From Emydura subglobosa (Eukaryota; Chordata; Testudines; Chelidae), in the NCBI GenBank assembly GCA_007922225.1, contig ML679968.1, positions 11,848,399 to 11,912,398 on the forward strand: a stretch of 64,000 nucleotides of DNA, given 5' to 3'. Position 1 is the stretch's first letter; the number at the start of each line of letters is the position of its first letter. Below are positions 11,641-23,470 of the stretch, piece by piece. The notes below the pieces were generated by a model. It did no database searches and was not told the origin of the DNA. It saw only the letters and a list, made by a program, of their open reading frames with translations. Made by a program: the position numbers and the translations under genes.

Positions 11641-14600
11641 GGAAGAGGGCATCCTAATATCAGAGAAATATTTGCCATCTGTAAGCTCATAATAAAACAA
11701 TGTTTTGGTAATAGGATCTGCTTTAACAAGGATATTTGGAAGTAGAGTTCCACTGGAAATATACTGGAGTGTAATCAGATTGAGAAAAGAAGTAATGGCT
11801 GTTCCACATTCTTCTCCTTTTTCCCCTCATTCTCTTTGTTTTAATTTCTCAGCAAGGCAAACTGTCAGTAATATAGCATGACTACTTACAACCTACCCTC
11901 AGCAGAGTATTGATCTGAGAATGAGGTAAAGGTGCAATATGCTTCAAAACTACGCAATGTTTCATACATTCCAGTTTCATTAATTATGGTTGGTTTTTTA
12001 AACCACCTCAATCAGACACTTTAAACCTTTGATACATCTTCAAACACGTGTTATCTTCCTATATATCCCTGCTTGCAGTAAAACAAAACATTGCCAATAT
12101 GATTAAAAAGAAAAATATTTATGATACCCACAATTTATAGAGAGTGAATACACAAAGTAAATAATGAACAGAGAGACAATCATTGCTGACACCGTTAATA
12201 TGATGTTTGAATATCCTTTGGCAGTAAATGTGTATCTGTTTCTTCTCTATTGTCTTTCTTGATATTTTCTTTTACCTCTTTTTGAAGCAGTTAAACTGCC
12301 ATTTGACTGACTACGTCAGAATACAGGAGATTCTCAAATCACACTTAATGATGGTTCCTGTCTTCCTAACTATTCAGATCTCGCTCCCCTATCAGACTCT
12401 AAGGAGGATGTGTGTGTTTGGGCAGAGCACTTCTGCCAAAAGAAACACAAAATTCTTGTAATGCCCACATATATATAAGAAATGTTTATGCTCCTTTTGG
12501 GTTTTCAACTATCTTTTGTAATGGATCCATTAACACTGTAGGTTACATTAGATTTAATTTCATACTAGGGGTCTTTTTTTTGTTTGTTTGTTTGTTTTTT
12601 GAAGACTTTGATTTACATTTTCAAGCATGAGATGTACATGTTTGAACGCACTTGAATGCAGAACAAGTATAGAGCTATTTCTCTTGCTGACCTATTTAAA
12701 TTCTACACTGGGGGATGGAGCCACCAGAAGAATAAAAAGTCTATTTCTTTCAAGTGGGGGAGCCACAGAACCCAGAAACCGACAGATTATGGGGGACAAA
12801 ATATGAACAAACAAGGACTTTGGTACAGGTCATAGGGCTAAAACAAAATCTAGAAGGGGATACTGAATGGCGAAACTCCTTATCAGACTGAAAGTCCTGT
12901 GTTATTCTGTAGAGCATCAAAATAAGTTGCATAAGTGCAAATTTCCTCTCACTGTCCCACTGTTGTTCCGGAATCCAGTCTGTTGGGACCAAGGGTGAAG
13001 TTCTGTCCCCACTAATTATAGAAGCTTTGTTATTGGTTTCTATGGAGTCATGCTTTAACCCAAATTGTGCAGGGGAGGTAGGATGGAAAGGGGAAGTGGT
13101 GGGGAGACATTGTCTCCATGTTCATGAAGTTATTAAGTTCTCAATAGGAAGCAGTTAGTGCCAGTTGTGGGGATGGTATTCTGATGTGAGCATCTCCCTC
13201 CTAACACTCTAGAAAATCTGCAGGTAAGATTTCAGTTAGGGCTCTCAATAGATATGACGTAGGGTTTACAGATCCATGATAGTTGTCTGGGGTCAGCACT
13301 TTTGAAAATCAAAGCAAATATTTAGATGTTGAAATATCGATTTAAGACTAACTTTAGGCTCCTTGTTTGGTGGGAAATTTCTTCTCCCTATTAACTGCTT
13401 CCCATGGGTGCATTCTTCATGGGTTCCATCTGTAGAGAGAAGTAGAACACAGCAGAGTGTTTCAAAGTGCTGAAGTTTAGACACTTGGATAGTGATGTAC
13501 AAAGTCCATGGGACAGCCATGGAGATGTGCTTTGGCCAGTATATTCTGTGTGCTAGTCTGAACTGAAGATAACTGTACTGACCAGAATACTTCAAGGATA
13601 CTAAGACTAAAGCAGAGCTGGTGAAATGGACATGTTTAGCACTCTTTTTTGTTGGTGAATTGTCCACAAATGTTACAAGATTTTCATAAACTAATCAAAA
13701 TAATTCTACAAAAATAGTCTTTCCCAGTAGGTTTGAACAATGGATTTTCATTAAGCATTCACAATAAATTATTGAGTCAGCTAACCTGATACATGGCATT
13801 TGTTATTCAAGGTTTGTATCACAATATATTGTTTCTGTTCTCTGATTGTCTGACCTGAGTTTTATGGCTGCTTTCACCCACAATTAATTACATTTAATTG
13901 TTTATTGCAAAATGTCTTAATTAAAACAAAACCCAGCCTTATGGCTTTGGATTTTGCTCTTCTAGGACATTCATGGGAACAAAACTAACAAGTTGAATCA
14001 AAACACAGTTTCTAAGTAGTGTAAAAACATGTTTACGAACAGTTCACACTGTTTCACAATTTTTAGCCCAATGTATTGTGGATTTTGTTTTTATTAGCTG
14101 TTTTGTTTCTTTCTTCCATATGTTCCATTAAAATGGATCATCTCACTCATTTCTCCCTCTGAGACATTTTTAACTTTCTTTACTCTCCAGACTGTATGTA
14201 AAAATAAAACTTTAAACTTGGCCAAAAGAAATATGAAGGCGTACAAGAGGTGTTCCTTAGTGCTGTGTCTGCCCTGGCGAGCCTCCAAGACCTATTCCAA
14301 AATGAGCTTTAACTTATTTAGTCACCATTATGTTGGTCAATTTACACTCCTGAAGTCTCTGAATGGAAAAGTGGAAGAAATTTCATCACTATATAGTGGT
14401 CCATAGTTCATGGCTCTATTTTATATGATATGCCTCCAATTTCATTGGGAATAGGCTCATAGCAGAAATCAAGCCATTGATAAGGCTTAAAAGCTCATGT
14501 CATCCTATAGCTCGTCAATGGGTACTTTATCTGATTCTTTTTAACACTAACTTTATATGGAATAATTGCTCCAAGATTCCTTGGGTTGTATTTATACTAT

Positions 14601-14824
14601 AAATCAAACGATGATACCTGGGATACATCCTCAGTGTCCTGAGCTATACAGAAACTTTTTCCACTGCCTTGACTCCTGTAAAATACAAAGAATATAAACA
14701 ACACTAAGATGGAAATATTTTTAGACCCTGAATTAATAGATAGTATAAATACTATTCTTAATAACAAATTATCCATTAGCCTGATATAGTGCTTTATATT
14801 GCCAGAAAATAGAAATTCCCATAG
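11641..14824. other. Unassigned AT-rich DNA
   Basis: No gene, LTR or palindromic element was recognised. A T/TTTG-rich run (tttttttgtttgtttgtttg type) lies at 12572-12600. A 124-codon open frame on the minus strand at 13293-13667 has no recognisable motif and is not called as a gene. Confidence 0.45.
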
Positions 14825-15450
14825 TGATCAGGTCAATGGTTTATATAGGCCAGTGTTCTGTCTCTAAGTGGTAGATATTACTGAAGAAGGTGCAAGAAAT
14901 CTCTAAATGGACAACTAAGGAATAATCTTCCTATGGGGACATTTCTGTACAATGCCAGGCTATTAGTGGTTGTCTTATGCCCTGAAGCCTGAGTATCTGT
15001 ATCCCTTATATTTCTATTCCTAGCTAATGTAACTATAGATGTTTTCATCTTTCATATAAATCTCATTCTTTTATGAATCCTGATAATTTTTTGGAATCTA
15101 TGATGGTTTATAACAGTGAGTTCCATCAGTGATTAATGCATGATGAAAAAGTGTTTCCTTTTGTCAGTTCTAATGTATTGGCTTTCATTTTCATTGGATA
15201 CCCTCATACTCTTGTATTATGAAAGAGCATGAATAGAAGTACCTGAAGTACCTCATTTACCTTCTTTATACCATTCATTTTGTATATGCTCTGTATTCAT
15301 CTCCTCTCTAAATTAAACAGTACTGAACTCTTCAGTCTCTCCTCATGCCCAAGAAGTGTTTCCATTTTCTGTCATTTTCTGTATCCATTTCTGGTACATC
15401 TTTCTTTGAGATGGGCTGACCAGAACGGAACACCAGCTAGTGTGCAGCCC
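14825..15450 (-). mobile_element. Old CR1/L3-type LINE 3' region
   Basis: The plus strand carries, in order, the blocks seen at the 3' ends of older CR1 copies read backwards: a ccagtgttctgtctc block near 14850, a gtgagttccatcagt block near 15117, a taaacagtactgaactcttcag block near 15315, and an agatgggctgaccagaacgga block near 15408. The same layout occurs at 56396-57660. The copy is heavily diverged and has no readable frame. Assignment is from remembered CR1 layout. Confidence 0.6.
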
Positions 15451-18424
15451 TTGACATACAGGATTCACTTATTGATATAATGTCCAGTGCTTAGTTACAG
15501 GTACACTTGCTTGCCCTGATTTTTGGTTCTGAGAGCCCTGTTTGACAATTACGTTTTAGAATTTGAATGTCTTGAGGTCATCTCTTCATGTTCATCAGCA
15601 CCCTCCTAGAGCCCAACTACATCATTCTCCATCTTTCACATGTGTTTAATCTTCTCAGTGAATCTTAGTCTTCCCAAGAGTATCTGCAAATTCTATTAAC
15701 GTGAGAGGAGATTCTTTTGAAAACTATTGTCAGGAACTATGTATGTTCTAGAATAGGGAAGAAGCTAATTAGTGAACGTGTAAAAGGTTCAGATGTTCAG
15801 TTCCAAAATGTTTGGATGTTTATCTCGTGGTGGATTAGGGCCAGATCCTCAACGTCTGAGCACTTGGAAGGATGGTCATTTATTCTGTTCTGTTTGTATA
15901 GTGCCTAGCATAAAGCAGCCTTGAGTTGATTGACCTCTATTAACATTTGAATAAATAAAAATGAGCATTTCAACCCCACCACTGCATGGGAGCTCAGGTT
16001 GTGTCCCTGCTGTGTACCGGCCATGATACAGCTAGTCAATTGTTGCCAGCCATAGACTGTTGTAATCTTCCCCTTTGTAAGGGAAAAAGGTGCATTATAA
16101 AGCCTTGCAGGGATAGCGTCTCCCTGAAATGAATCCCTCCTTCATCCCACACAGCCTATCTGAAGCATATTTATTACTCTGCCAAAAAGAAGTGTTGGAG
16201 TTTGAGGTAAACCAGTGGCCAAGCTAGTAGTAGAAGGCAGAGACAATGTGGAAGGATGTAAAGGGAGAAGTGAAGAGACATAATTTCCTTGAAAGTTAGC
16301 AAACTGGGAAGGGAAAGCTAGGAGAAGAGGAAAGGAGAGGACAGCTAAGGCAATAAGGCTGAGATTATGGACTGGACTGAGATTTAAGAGATACTTCTGT
16401 TTTAGTGGATCCATCTCATTCAACCTGCCAAGGCCCAAATGTGAAATTCTGTATGTGACAAAGATCAAAACTGGGATGTACATGCACACATTACACATGC
16501 AAGGTATCAAGAATTTACTGGAATTCATTCCTTTTGTGTAGACAACTTTCTGTATCCTCAGTTTCAGGATTTATTTAAAATTTCTCATGTAAATAATTTT
16601 CAATAATAAAAGTGATGGAAGTGCAGACTTGTGAAAGATAGGAGTCATTGGGACTAAATGTGGGTAATATTCCCCCAAATGAAGGACACTTTAGAAATAG
16701 GAGTGCTTCCATCCTTATCTACTCTAGTTAAGGCTTTGTGTCTGCAAAACTGGCCTGGAAATCTCACAAGTGAAGGGGCTTGGTGGGGATAATTTTCTGG
16801 CATTTCTTACTTCCAATTGGGCTGGATATACTGCCAGAAAATGTCTTGGTATTTTTGTGTTTCTCTTTCAATGTCCGACCTGATCCAGAAAGAGCAGCAG
16901 CAGCATGTTAAAATGAAAAACAACTTGATGTTGAGAGGAACTATATGGCACGCAAATCAATGTTTAATCCTTTTATTTGATATATGCTTGATTGTTTCCC
17001 CAGGAGGGAAGAATTTACTTTTAATCCTCTTCCTTTTCATAGTCTAAATGGAATCCTTAGGTTTTTAGTGACTAATTTTTTAATGAAAGGCAAACAGTAA
17101 AGTTTTCTTAAGTAAGTAGTGAGAGGGATCAGATACACAAGATAAGAGAATATCTCAGAGATAAGGAAGTATAAATTATGAATTATACAGTAAATAGAAG
17201 TATAATTATTACATTATTTTAAAATCAGTTTATTTAATTTGATGAGTTGAGATCATTTCTAATGTACTTCCATTGACTGCACTGGAATTATGGGCTTAAT
17301 CAATCGAAAAACTCCTATAATTATCAACAAACTTTTGATCAGGACCTATATTAGGGGTGACTTTTACCTATTATGTTTGTTCATAATGATAGGGATAGAC
17401 TAATGATGAGATCCTTACATAGTTAGGATTAATAATCATTTTTCCAAATAGTCATTAAAAATAATGTGCAATTATCAATTCACAAATTCTTACCAAATAA
17501 CATTATTTTTTCAATATGTGTTAGGTACATTTTTTTTTAATTTCATAATGGTAGACATATGTGATTGTATATAGTCTGTGCTTTCAAATGTGTGACATTG
17601 CATGCCAAAAATTTAAAGCCACTTTTTCTCTTTCATTTTGGGGAAAAATAAACAAAAAAACAAAAAACATATGCATTATTTCCAATATGGAGGCATAGTT
17701 AGTCACAGCACATAAAAATCACATACATAAAGCAAAATACACATATGGGTTCCATTTACATGCCCACATGTATATATTCTAGTAAAGGGGGGTTGCTGTG
17801 GTTATAGCGTATTCAACAACATTTAGGGCCAAATCCTCAGCCGATGTAAATCCCCTATTGATGTAAATGGAGCTAGTTTGATTTGCACCAAGTAAGGATA
17901 ACGGTGGTAAGGCCACCTACAAAATGAAGTAGATGGCTCATGGGCTCCTAAACAAAGTGTGTAAACAAAATAGGATGAAATTAATCTAGATCCTCTTCAG
18001 CAGATCTCTTTTGAAACAAATAACTGCAAATTCTAGTTAAAGCTACCTCTGCGTATGGTTACAAAAGTTCCTTTAATTCTAAGCCAACATACATAGAGCA
18101 GTTTGTAATTACAAAAAGAGGATGGGAGAACTTAAAAAATTATAATTGAATTGCAACTCCATTAGAAACATATACATAGAATTCTTTTAAAGTATTTCCT
18201 AGTAATGATTGACATGTACTATATAATATTCTATAAGCCTGAAGTAATGTGCGACAGATGTGAAGTATGCAAACAACTTGAACTTTTCCTTTGCTCCAGA
18301 ATGATGAATTGTCATCCAAGGGAAAGAGGAGCAGAAGGATGACCAGAGGGCCAATGGGAAACAGGACTGTTGTCTCACTAATAGCAAGCCTAATAGGGCC
18401 TCACATAAATTCTATTCAAGTCAA
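15451..18424. other. Mostly unassigned DNA with two repeat relics
   Basis: The sequence tagtgcctagcataaag near 15900 followed by an A-rich tail (to about 15962) looks like the tail of an old SINE or LINE. A palindromic fragment at 17826-17900 (agggccaaatcctcagccgatg at its left end, tgatttgcaccaagtaagg at its right) belongs to the short MITE group. A 128-codon minus-strand frame at 16142-16528 has no recognisable domain and is not called. Confidence 0.4.
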
Positions 18425-18709
18425 TCAGTGGAATCAGTAGAGGAGTGGAGCGGCTGCAAGGTGTGGAGACCGGAGGAGAGCCTGAAGGAGAGCCACAAGC
18501 CGGGGGGGCTACAGAAGAGCGACCCAGGGAAGGTAGTAGCCCCTTGGACTAAGCTGTTTGAGGCTACTCCTCGCAGGGTCCCTGGGTCGGGGCCCGGGGT
18601 AGAGGGTGGGACCGGACCCCCTCCCCCCCCTTGCTCCCACCCAGCCGCACCACCAGCATAGCCGTAAGGAGCGCAGACCCACGGGGCAAAACAGGCCCAC
18701 CTTGCCACA
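18425..18709 (+). mobile_element. 3' part of a GC-rich LTR (same family as 36977-37545)
   Basis: This is an abrupt GC-rich island in AT-rich DNA. It shares with 37370-37470 the blocks gacccagggaaggtagtag, tccctgggtcggggc and ggggtagagggtggga in the same order and spacing, and like that copy ends in gccaca. The 5' part of the LTR is missing. A C run (about 18619-18628) is included. The frames open through it on both strands are short GC-rich chance frames. Confidence 0.65.
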
Positions 18710-21700
18710 AAAGAAATTAGTGATAAAAGGAATAACACCATAGCATTCGAGGTGCTTAGATACTATGCTAATGGGAGCCATATAGATAGCAATGTCAGGC
18801 ATGGAAGTACCATTTTCATGTCTAGCATTTCTTGTAATTAGATCCCCAAAAGCAATGTCATGCTGCAGTTCACAGTGTAGGTTGAGTGATTATCATATAC
18901 AGCCTATGTTAGCTTACTATATTTTCTCATCTCATCACCACTTCTCACATAGACCACTGAAAGGCCAAAATAAAAAGTCCAAATGTGAACATCCTTAAAC
19001 TTCTCAGCACGTATGGTTCAAAATCCACTTTCAGATTTGGATTTGCACTTATTTTTTTATTTATTTTTTTGGTAAGAGACACTTTTATTCAGACATACTA
19101 CCTATCTTTAACTACACACAAAAACAAAACAACTTCCAAAACATGGTTCCTACTACATTTTATATCTTATGTGAATAATAATATCAATATATAGTTCAAA
19201 TTATCAAACAGGACAACCAAAGTTCAATTGTGTTGCTACTGATGGCTTTGTATTTTTTGTAAAAAAAAGTCATCTTGATAGAAAAGTTCTGAGTTGCTTC
19301 AACGAAAAATTTTGAAAGAAAAAATTCAGTTCTATTTAATTTTTCAAAAAGCGTCGTTTTGGTGACAAATTCACTTTCTCTTACTTCTTGTTGTTCATTG
19401 GAAATAAGGGGTGGGAGGAAATTTCAAGTGAAGATTTTGGGTTTTGTTTTTTGCACCAAAATGAAACTTCTTCAACATTCTGAAACTTTGTTTAATTTAA
19501 AACAATATTTAATTTAACATTTTTTCTTTTGAAAATTTTCATGAAATACTTGACTATTTTTTTTAACCAGGTCTATTACTGTCTCTGAGGGGACATGACT
19601 TGGTCCTACGTCTCGTATCTCTGATTTCTTAAAGATCTAAACTCAGGCATCATTTTTGCCCAAGCACAGGTTTGCACCAAAGAATAGGTGCACATTGTAA
19701 CATTTAACAGTTAAAGTTGGTGTAAATTGGCATAGCTCCAGTGAATTCCTGATTTGCAAGAAGCCAAGGGTTTAGATATCTAAAACATAGCATTTTCACC
19801 TGTAATTGCAAAACTTGCTTCTTTACAAAGATGAGTCTCTTACTCTTTTGCCTGTAGTATAAGTTTGTGTGCACATATGTGCAAACAGAAAGAAAATTAA
19901 AAGTAAACAAATCTGGAAAATCTAAATTGAAAACTGTTCTGTACTATCTATAAATTGAACAACAAATATTGTTTTAGGTGTTGAGTAGTTTACAAACACA
20001 AGTGCTGGTAACTATAGAATCTTAATCACTTAGTCACTATAAGGGAAAGCTTGCTATGATCAGAAAGAATCTGTTGAGATTAAAACTCAAACTGTAAATT
20101 TAAGGACTGATTCTAAGCTCAGTGAAGTAAGCAGACAGACTCCCACTGACTTTAATGAGCTTTAGATCAGGCCCATATTTTGCAGGGTGGACTATTCTTG
20201 GTAAAAAGTAGGGAAAATGAAATTTAATAAAGTCATTTATAGGGGAAAAAAATCAACACAAATAATACCCAGGGTTTCTTTTTTCCCCATGTGAACTAGA
20301 AAAAAAATATTTTTTTTCCTCATTATATATAAGAGCAGTGCTTATATTTTTTTAATCTAATCTGTGTAATTGATGGGCAAAGGAAAGAAGAGAGATGTGA
20401 ATCCACTCAATGGCGCAAAGTTAGCAGGTCTTAAAATGTGAATTGATTTTACTTTGTATGCAAATTTAAGGAGTGTATTCATTGTTGTTTGTTTGTTTTT
20501 TTAAATTTTTAATGGATGTGTTGAATTCATTCTCATTTATCCCACATTTCATATGTAACCTCATCTTGACAAAATATTTGACTAACAGGAAAATAACTGT
20601 ATCATTAAATTATCTGAATAATTCAAAGCATGACTATTAAATTTGATTTCAGGATGTTTATCAATGTGTCCTAATTGTCAGCTTTTCTAAGGTTTTAAAT
20701 AGGCCCATTTCCTTTTTCTATTCTTGTCATTTTTCTTGGAACACATTTTTAAGTCTACAAACAAACATGCTGACTGCCAAGTGATTGTTGTTTGTTAATA
20801 TAGTACTATACATGCACATGGTTATTTACAACTACAAAATATATAAAATCAAAAAATGGTCTAAGCAAGGAGAAACTTAAGTGGTTAAGTTCTGTGCTGA
20901 AGAAGATAGTATGACAACTTCCCATCTGTTCTCCCATGTTCAACTGAATGAAATAGAGATCTATAATAGAGGAAACATCTGGATTGTAATTCCCAAGTTA
21001 GATCACCATGAATCAGTAGTGGATGAAACACTAAATTCTTCTCAGTTGTGGAATGACTTAATCCTTTCCAACTAATATTGTAAAGGAGTAATCTTTTGCT
21101 CATGTAAATGGAATGTCTTACAATAATTTGTTTTGTTTTTCCTTTATTACTTTTTTCCTGTCTTTGATTTGTTCTGGATCAAAGGTTAAGCAGCAAATAT
21201 AATCCACGGTATATATAATGGGGAGCACTCACCAATACTTACTGTCTCCAAACAGATCTCTTTGGTTCCACTTCTGGGTGAAGAAGAAAGTCAGAGAAGC
21301 CTGGCTGGCCTCATATCTTTGATAAACATGGTGGAAAGGGAAATGAATGACTTTATTATTCAGTTTTGTTCTTGAACAAGGTCTCAGGTCACAAGAAAAG
21401 TATGTAAAGGGTGATGGCGGTGATTAGTCCACATGACTACATCAGGGTATCAATTGCTACTTTGCGTTGTTTTGGACTGATTAATTAGAAAAGAAACTGG
21501 CCGAAATTTGCAGAATTGTTATCCAATAGCCTACAATGTGTCTACTGTCTGATCCATATGTATCTGTGTTTCATTGTCTTTGTAATAGAATTTGACTTCT
21601 GTAAGAGTTCAAATTCTCCTGATCTTTCCACCTTAATGTCTTTGGCTCCAATCTTTTCTGCTCCTGCCATAAAAGATCAGCCCAGATGATCAAGAGAATA

Positions 21701-22039
21701 ATTTCCTCCTTCACTGCAGGAATGTCTCACAAAAAACATCAGAGAAAAGAAATGTAGGACTTCTGTCCAATAGAGGGGGTTGGAAGGTCTGTTCAAAGGG
21801 AGAGAGTTGAAAGTTTGTTTCCTTATTGCTCTACAAACCAGTATTTTACCTTCTCATCCTGCAGAACTAAATTACTGAATGTTTCCACTCAATTCTATAG
21901 ACAGAGGATACCTTATATTGATTTGTTTCTTTGTTTATCATTCTGGCATGGCTATTCCTCCCAAACAGGTGGGATATGTGTAAACACTTGTATAGAAGAT
22001 GAAAACATAGTGATCTGAAAGGATTTCAGATATTCACTT
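18710..22039. other. Unassigned AT-rich DNA, possible conserved non-coding segment
   Basis: No gene was recognised in about 3.3 kb. A palindromic MITE-like fragment is at about 20103-20178 (gactgattctaagc / gctttagatcaggccc). A composite-looking ctttgtatgcaaat motif (20452-20465) lies in an AT-rich stretch with several homeodomain-like ATTA cores. Confidence 0.4.
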
Positions 22040-22047
22040 GCCTTTGT

Positions 22048-22870
22048 TGTAGACAGGTAAAGGAATCCCCAGGTTACCAAGCACCACGCAGAGAAAACAG
22101 TTTCTTAACTACTTACAAGTTTATTTGGGGCAAAGAGGGTGTGGGGTTTTACAAGGGAAAAGGAACATCACATATAACAGACTTATCTACTTTCCTAAAT
22201 AGGGGGACTAAAGCAGATTAGAAGGATAACAAGACACAGGATACACTAATTAACGATTAGCTGATTTCCAATAGTATAATTAATGTTAATTATACCTGAA
22301 AACTATAACAAGCATGCTATTTAAAATCTTACCACCACGAGGAACAGGGTCATGACGCCTGGCCAATGGGGGGATACGAGAAACGCTCGGATTCAAGACC
22401 CGGACCGGTTACACTCGACTCGACTCTCGCCCAGTAGAAGACTCGGGGGCGGGAAGGGAGGCAGCAGCTTCAGGCGTGCAGTCTGGTGGGCCGACAGCTC
22501 TCTTCCGTCAGACCCATCGAGATGCAGCAGTGTTTATGCACTCGGGCTATGTGCAATATTCGTAACAGCTGATGGCTGTTGGGCTATGTGCTGTATTCGT
22601 AACAGCTAATGGCTGCTGGGCTATGTGCCGTATTCGTAACAGTTGATGGCTGCCCCTGGCTATTTGCAACGTCCCATTGTTTGCCATTGCAGACGTGCTA
22701 TCTTAGGTGTGTCAGTAAAGGTCCCGATAGTGTCAGGTCTCAGGTCTACTGTAATTGCCGAGCGGGAGGGGCTGAGCGGGGGCGAGTGCCGGTCACTAGA
22801 TATTATGTTGTCGCCACAGCCTTCACCTCCTTGAGTAACTTAATTGCCGGGCTCTTCCATAACTCTTCCT
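22048..22870 (-). mobile_element. LTR with tandem repeats, endogenous retrovirus-like
   Basis: On the minus strand the order is a GC-rich U3 with three tandem 37-bp units (22544-22654), an inverted CCAAT box (plus ccaatgg at 22363), a TATA-like ttttaaatag (about 22320), and an AATAAA polyadenylation signal (complement of aagtttattt, 22118-22126). It ends at gtctaca near 22048. That is the expected U3-R-U5 layout. The U3 start lies at or somewhat beyond 22870, and I could not find a target duplication. No internal retroviral genes are attached, so it is read as a solo or truncated LTR. Confidence 0.6.
22544..22654. repeat. Three 37-bp tandem repeats
   Basis: Units start at 22544, 22581 and 22618, each reading gggctatgtg...attcgtaacag...gatggctg with a few differences. 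They lie in the presumed U3 of the surrounding LTR, where repeated enhancer units are common. The unit length is not a multiple of three, so the array does not encode a peptide repeat. Confidence 0.85.
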
Positions 22871-23129
22871 AAATTGGAGATAAGTAGGATCAAGCTAAAC
22901 TATTTATCCTCCACCCTCCTGAACTCTGCCATCAAACAGGATCAATATCTGGTCCAAAACATCCAATACACTAAAGATGAGCATCAAGTAAAGCATTAAT
23001 ATATAATAATTTAATATGCAATTAGATTTTCATGGACTGGAGTTCCACCATAATTTTCTCTTTTTTGTTTTTCTTTGATTCATGCCGATATTGCAATAAC
23101 TTTTACTCCAGCACGGATGGACACTGTAT

Positions 23130-23470
23130 TCACTCACAGGTGAGTACCTTAACCACCAGGTGATGGGTTTTGAGGGAGCTGCTGCCTTCTCCTCTCTCCT
23201 TGTCCTTTTTGTTTTGTGTGGGCTTAGGCATACTCTGAGAACACCTTCTGGATAAGGCCCCGAAGATGAGAGAGGCAGGGGAATGCCTCATCTGAGGATC
23301 CTGCTGGGTCTTAGGAGATAGGTGCCTAGACTGAAGCAGCTGTACATATGCTTGCTGGCAGAAACTTAGACATCTAGAGAATTTTAAGTCAGGGATTTTA
23401 GGTGGCAGCTGAGCAGGGGTGTTTGAGGATCTCAGTGGCACCTAAAGGCACCTAAGTCCTTTTAGGATCT
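23130..23470 (-). repeat. tRNA-headed SINE-like repeat
   Basis: This is a second copy of the repeat at 1640-2035. The plus strand has a tRNA-like head read backwards (gtgagtaccttaaccaccagg near 23141), a purine/pyrimidine-rich stretch, and the ggcacctaaaggcacctaagtcc motif near the far end. Boundaries are approximate and no flanking duplication was found. Confidence 0.5.

Noticed and set aside
13293..13667. A 124-codon minus-strand frame
   Set aside because: No domain, signal sequence or homology could be recognised, and frames of this length are expected by chance in 64 kb.
16142..16528. A 128-codon minus-strand frame with hydrophobic stretches
   Set aside because: The composition reflects a pyrimidine-rich strand; no family features were seen and there is no support for expression.
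22544..22654. Possible CRISPR-like array
   Set aside because: The three units are contiguous with no spacers and lie in a vertebrate LTR; this is a simple tandem repeat.
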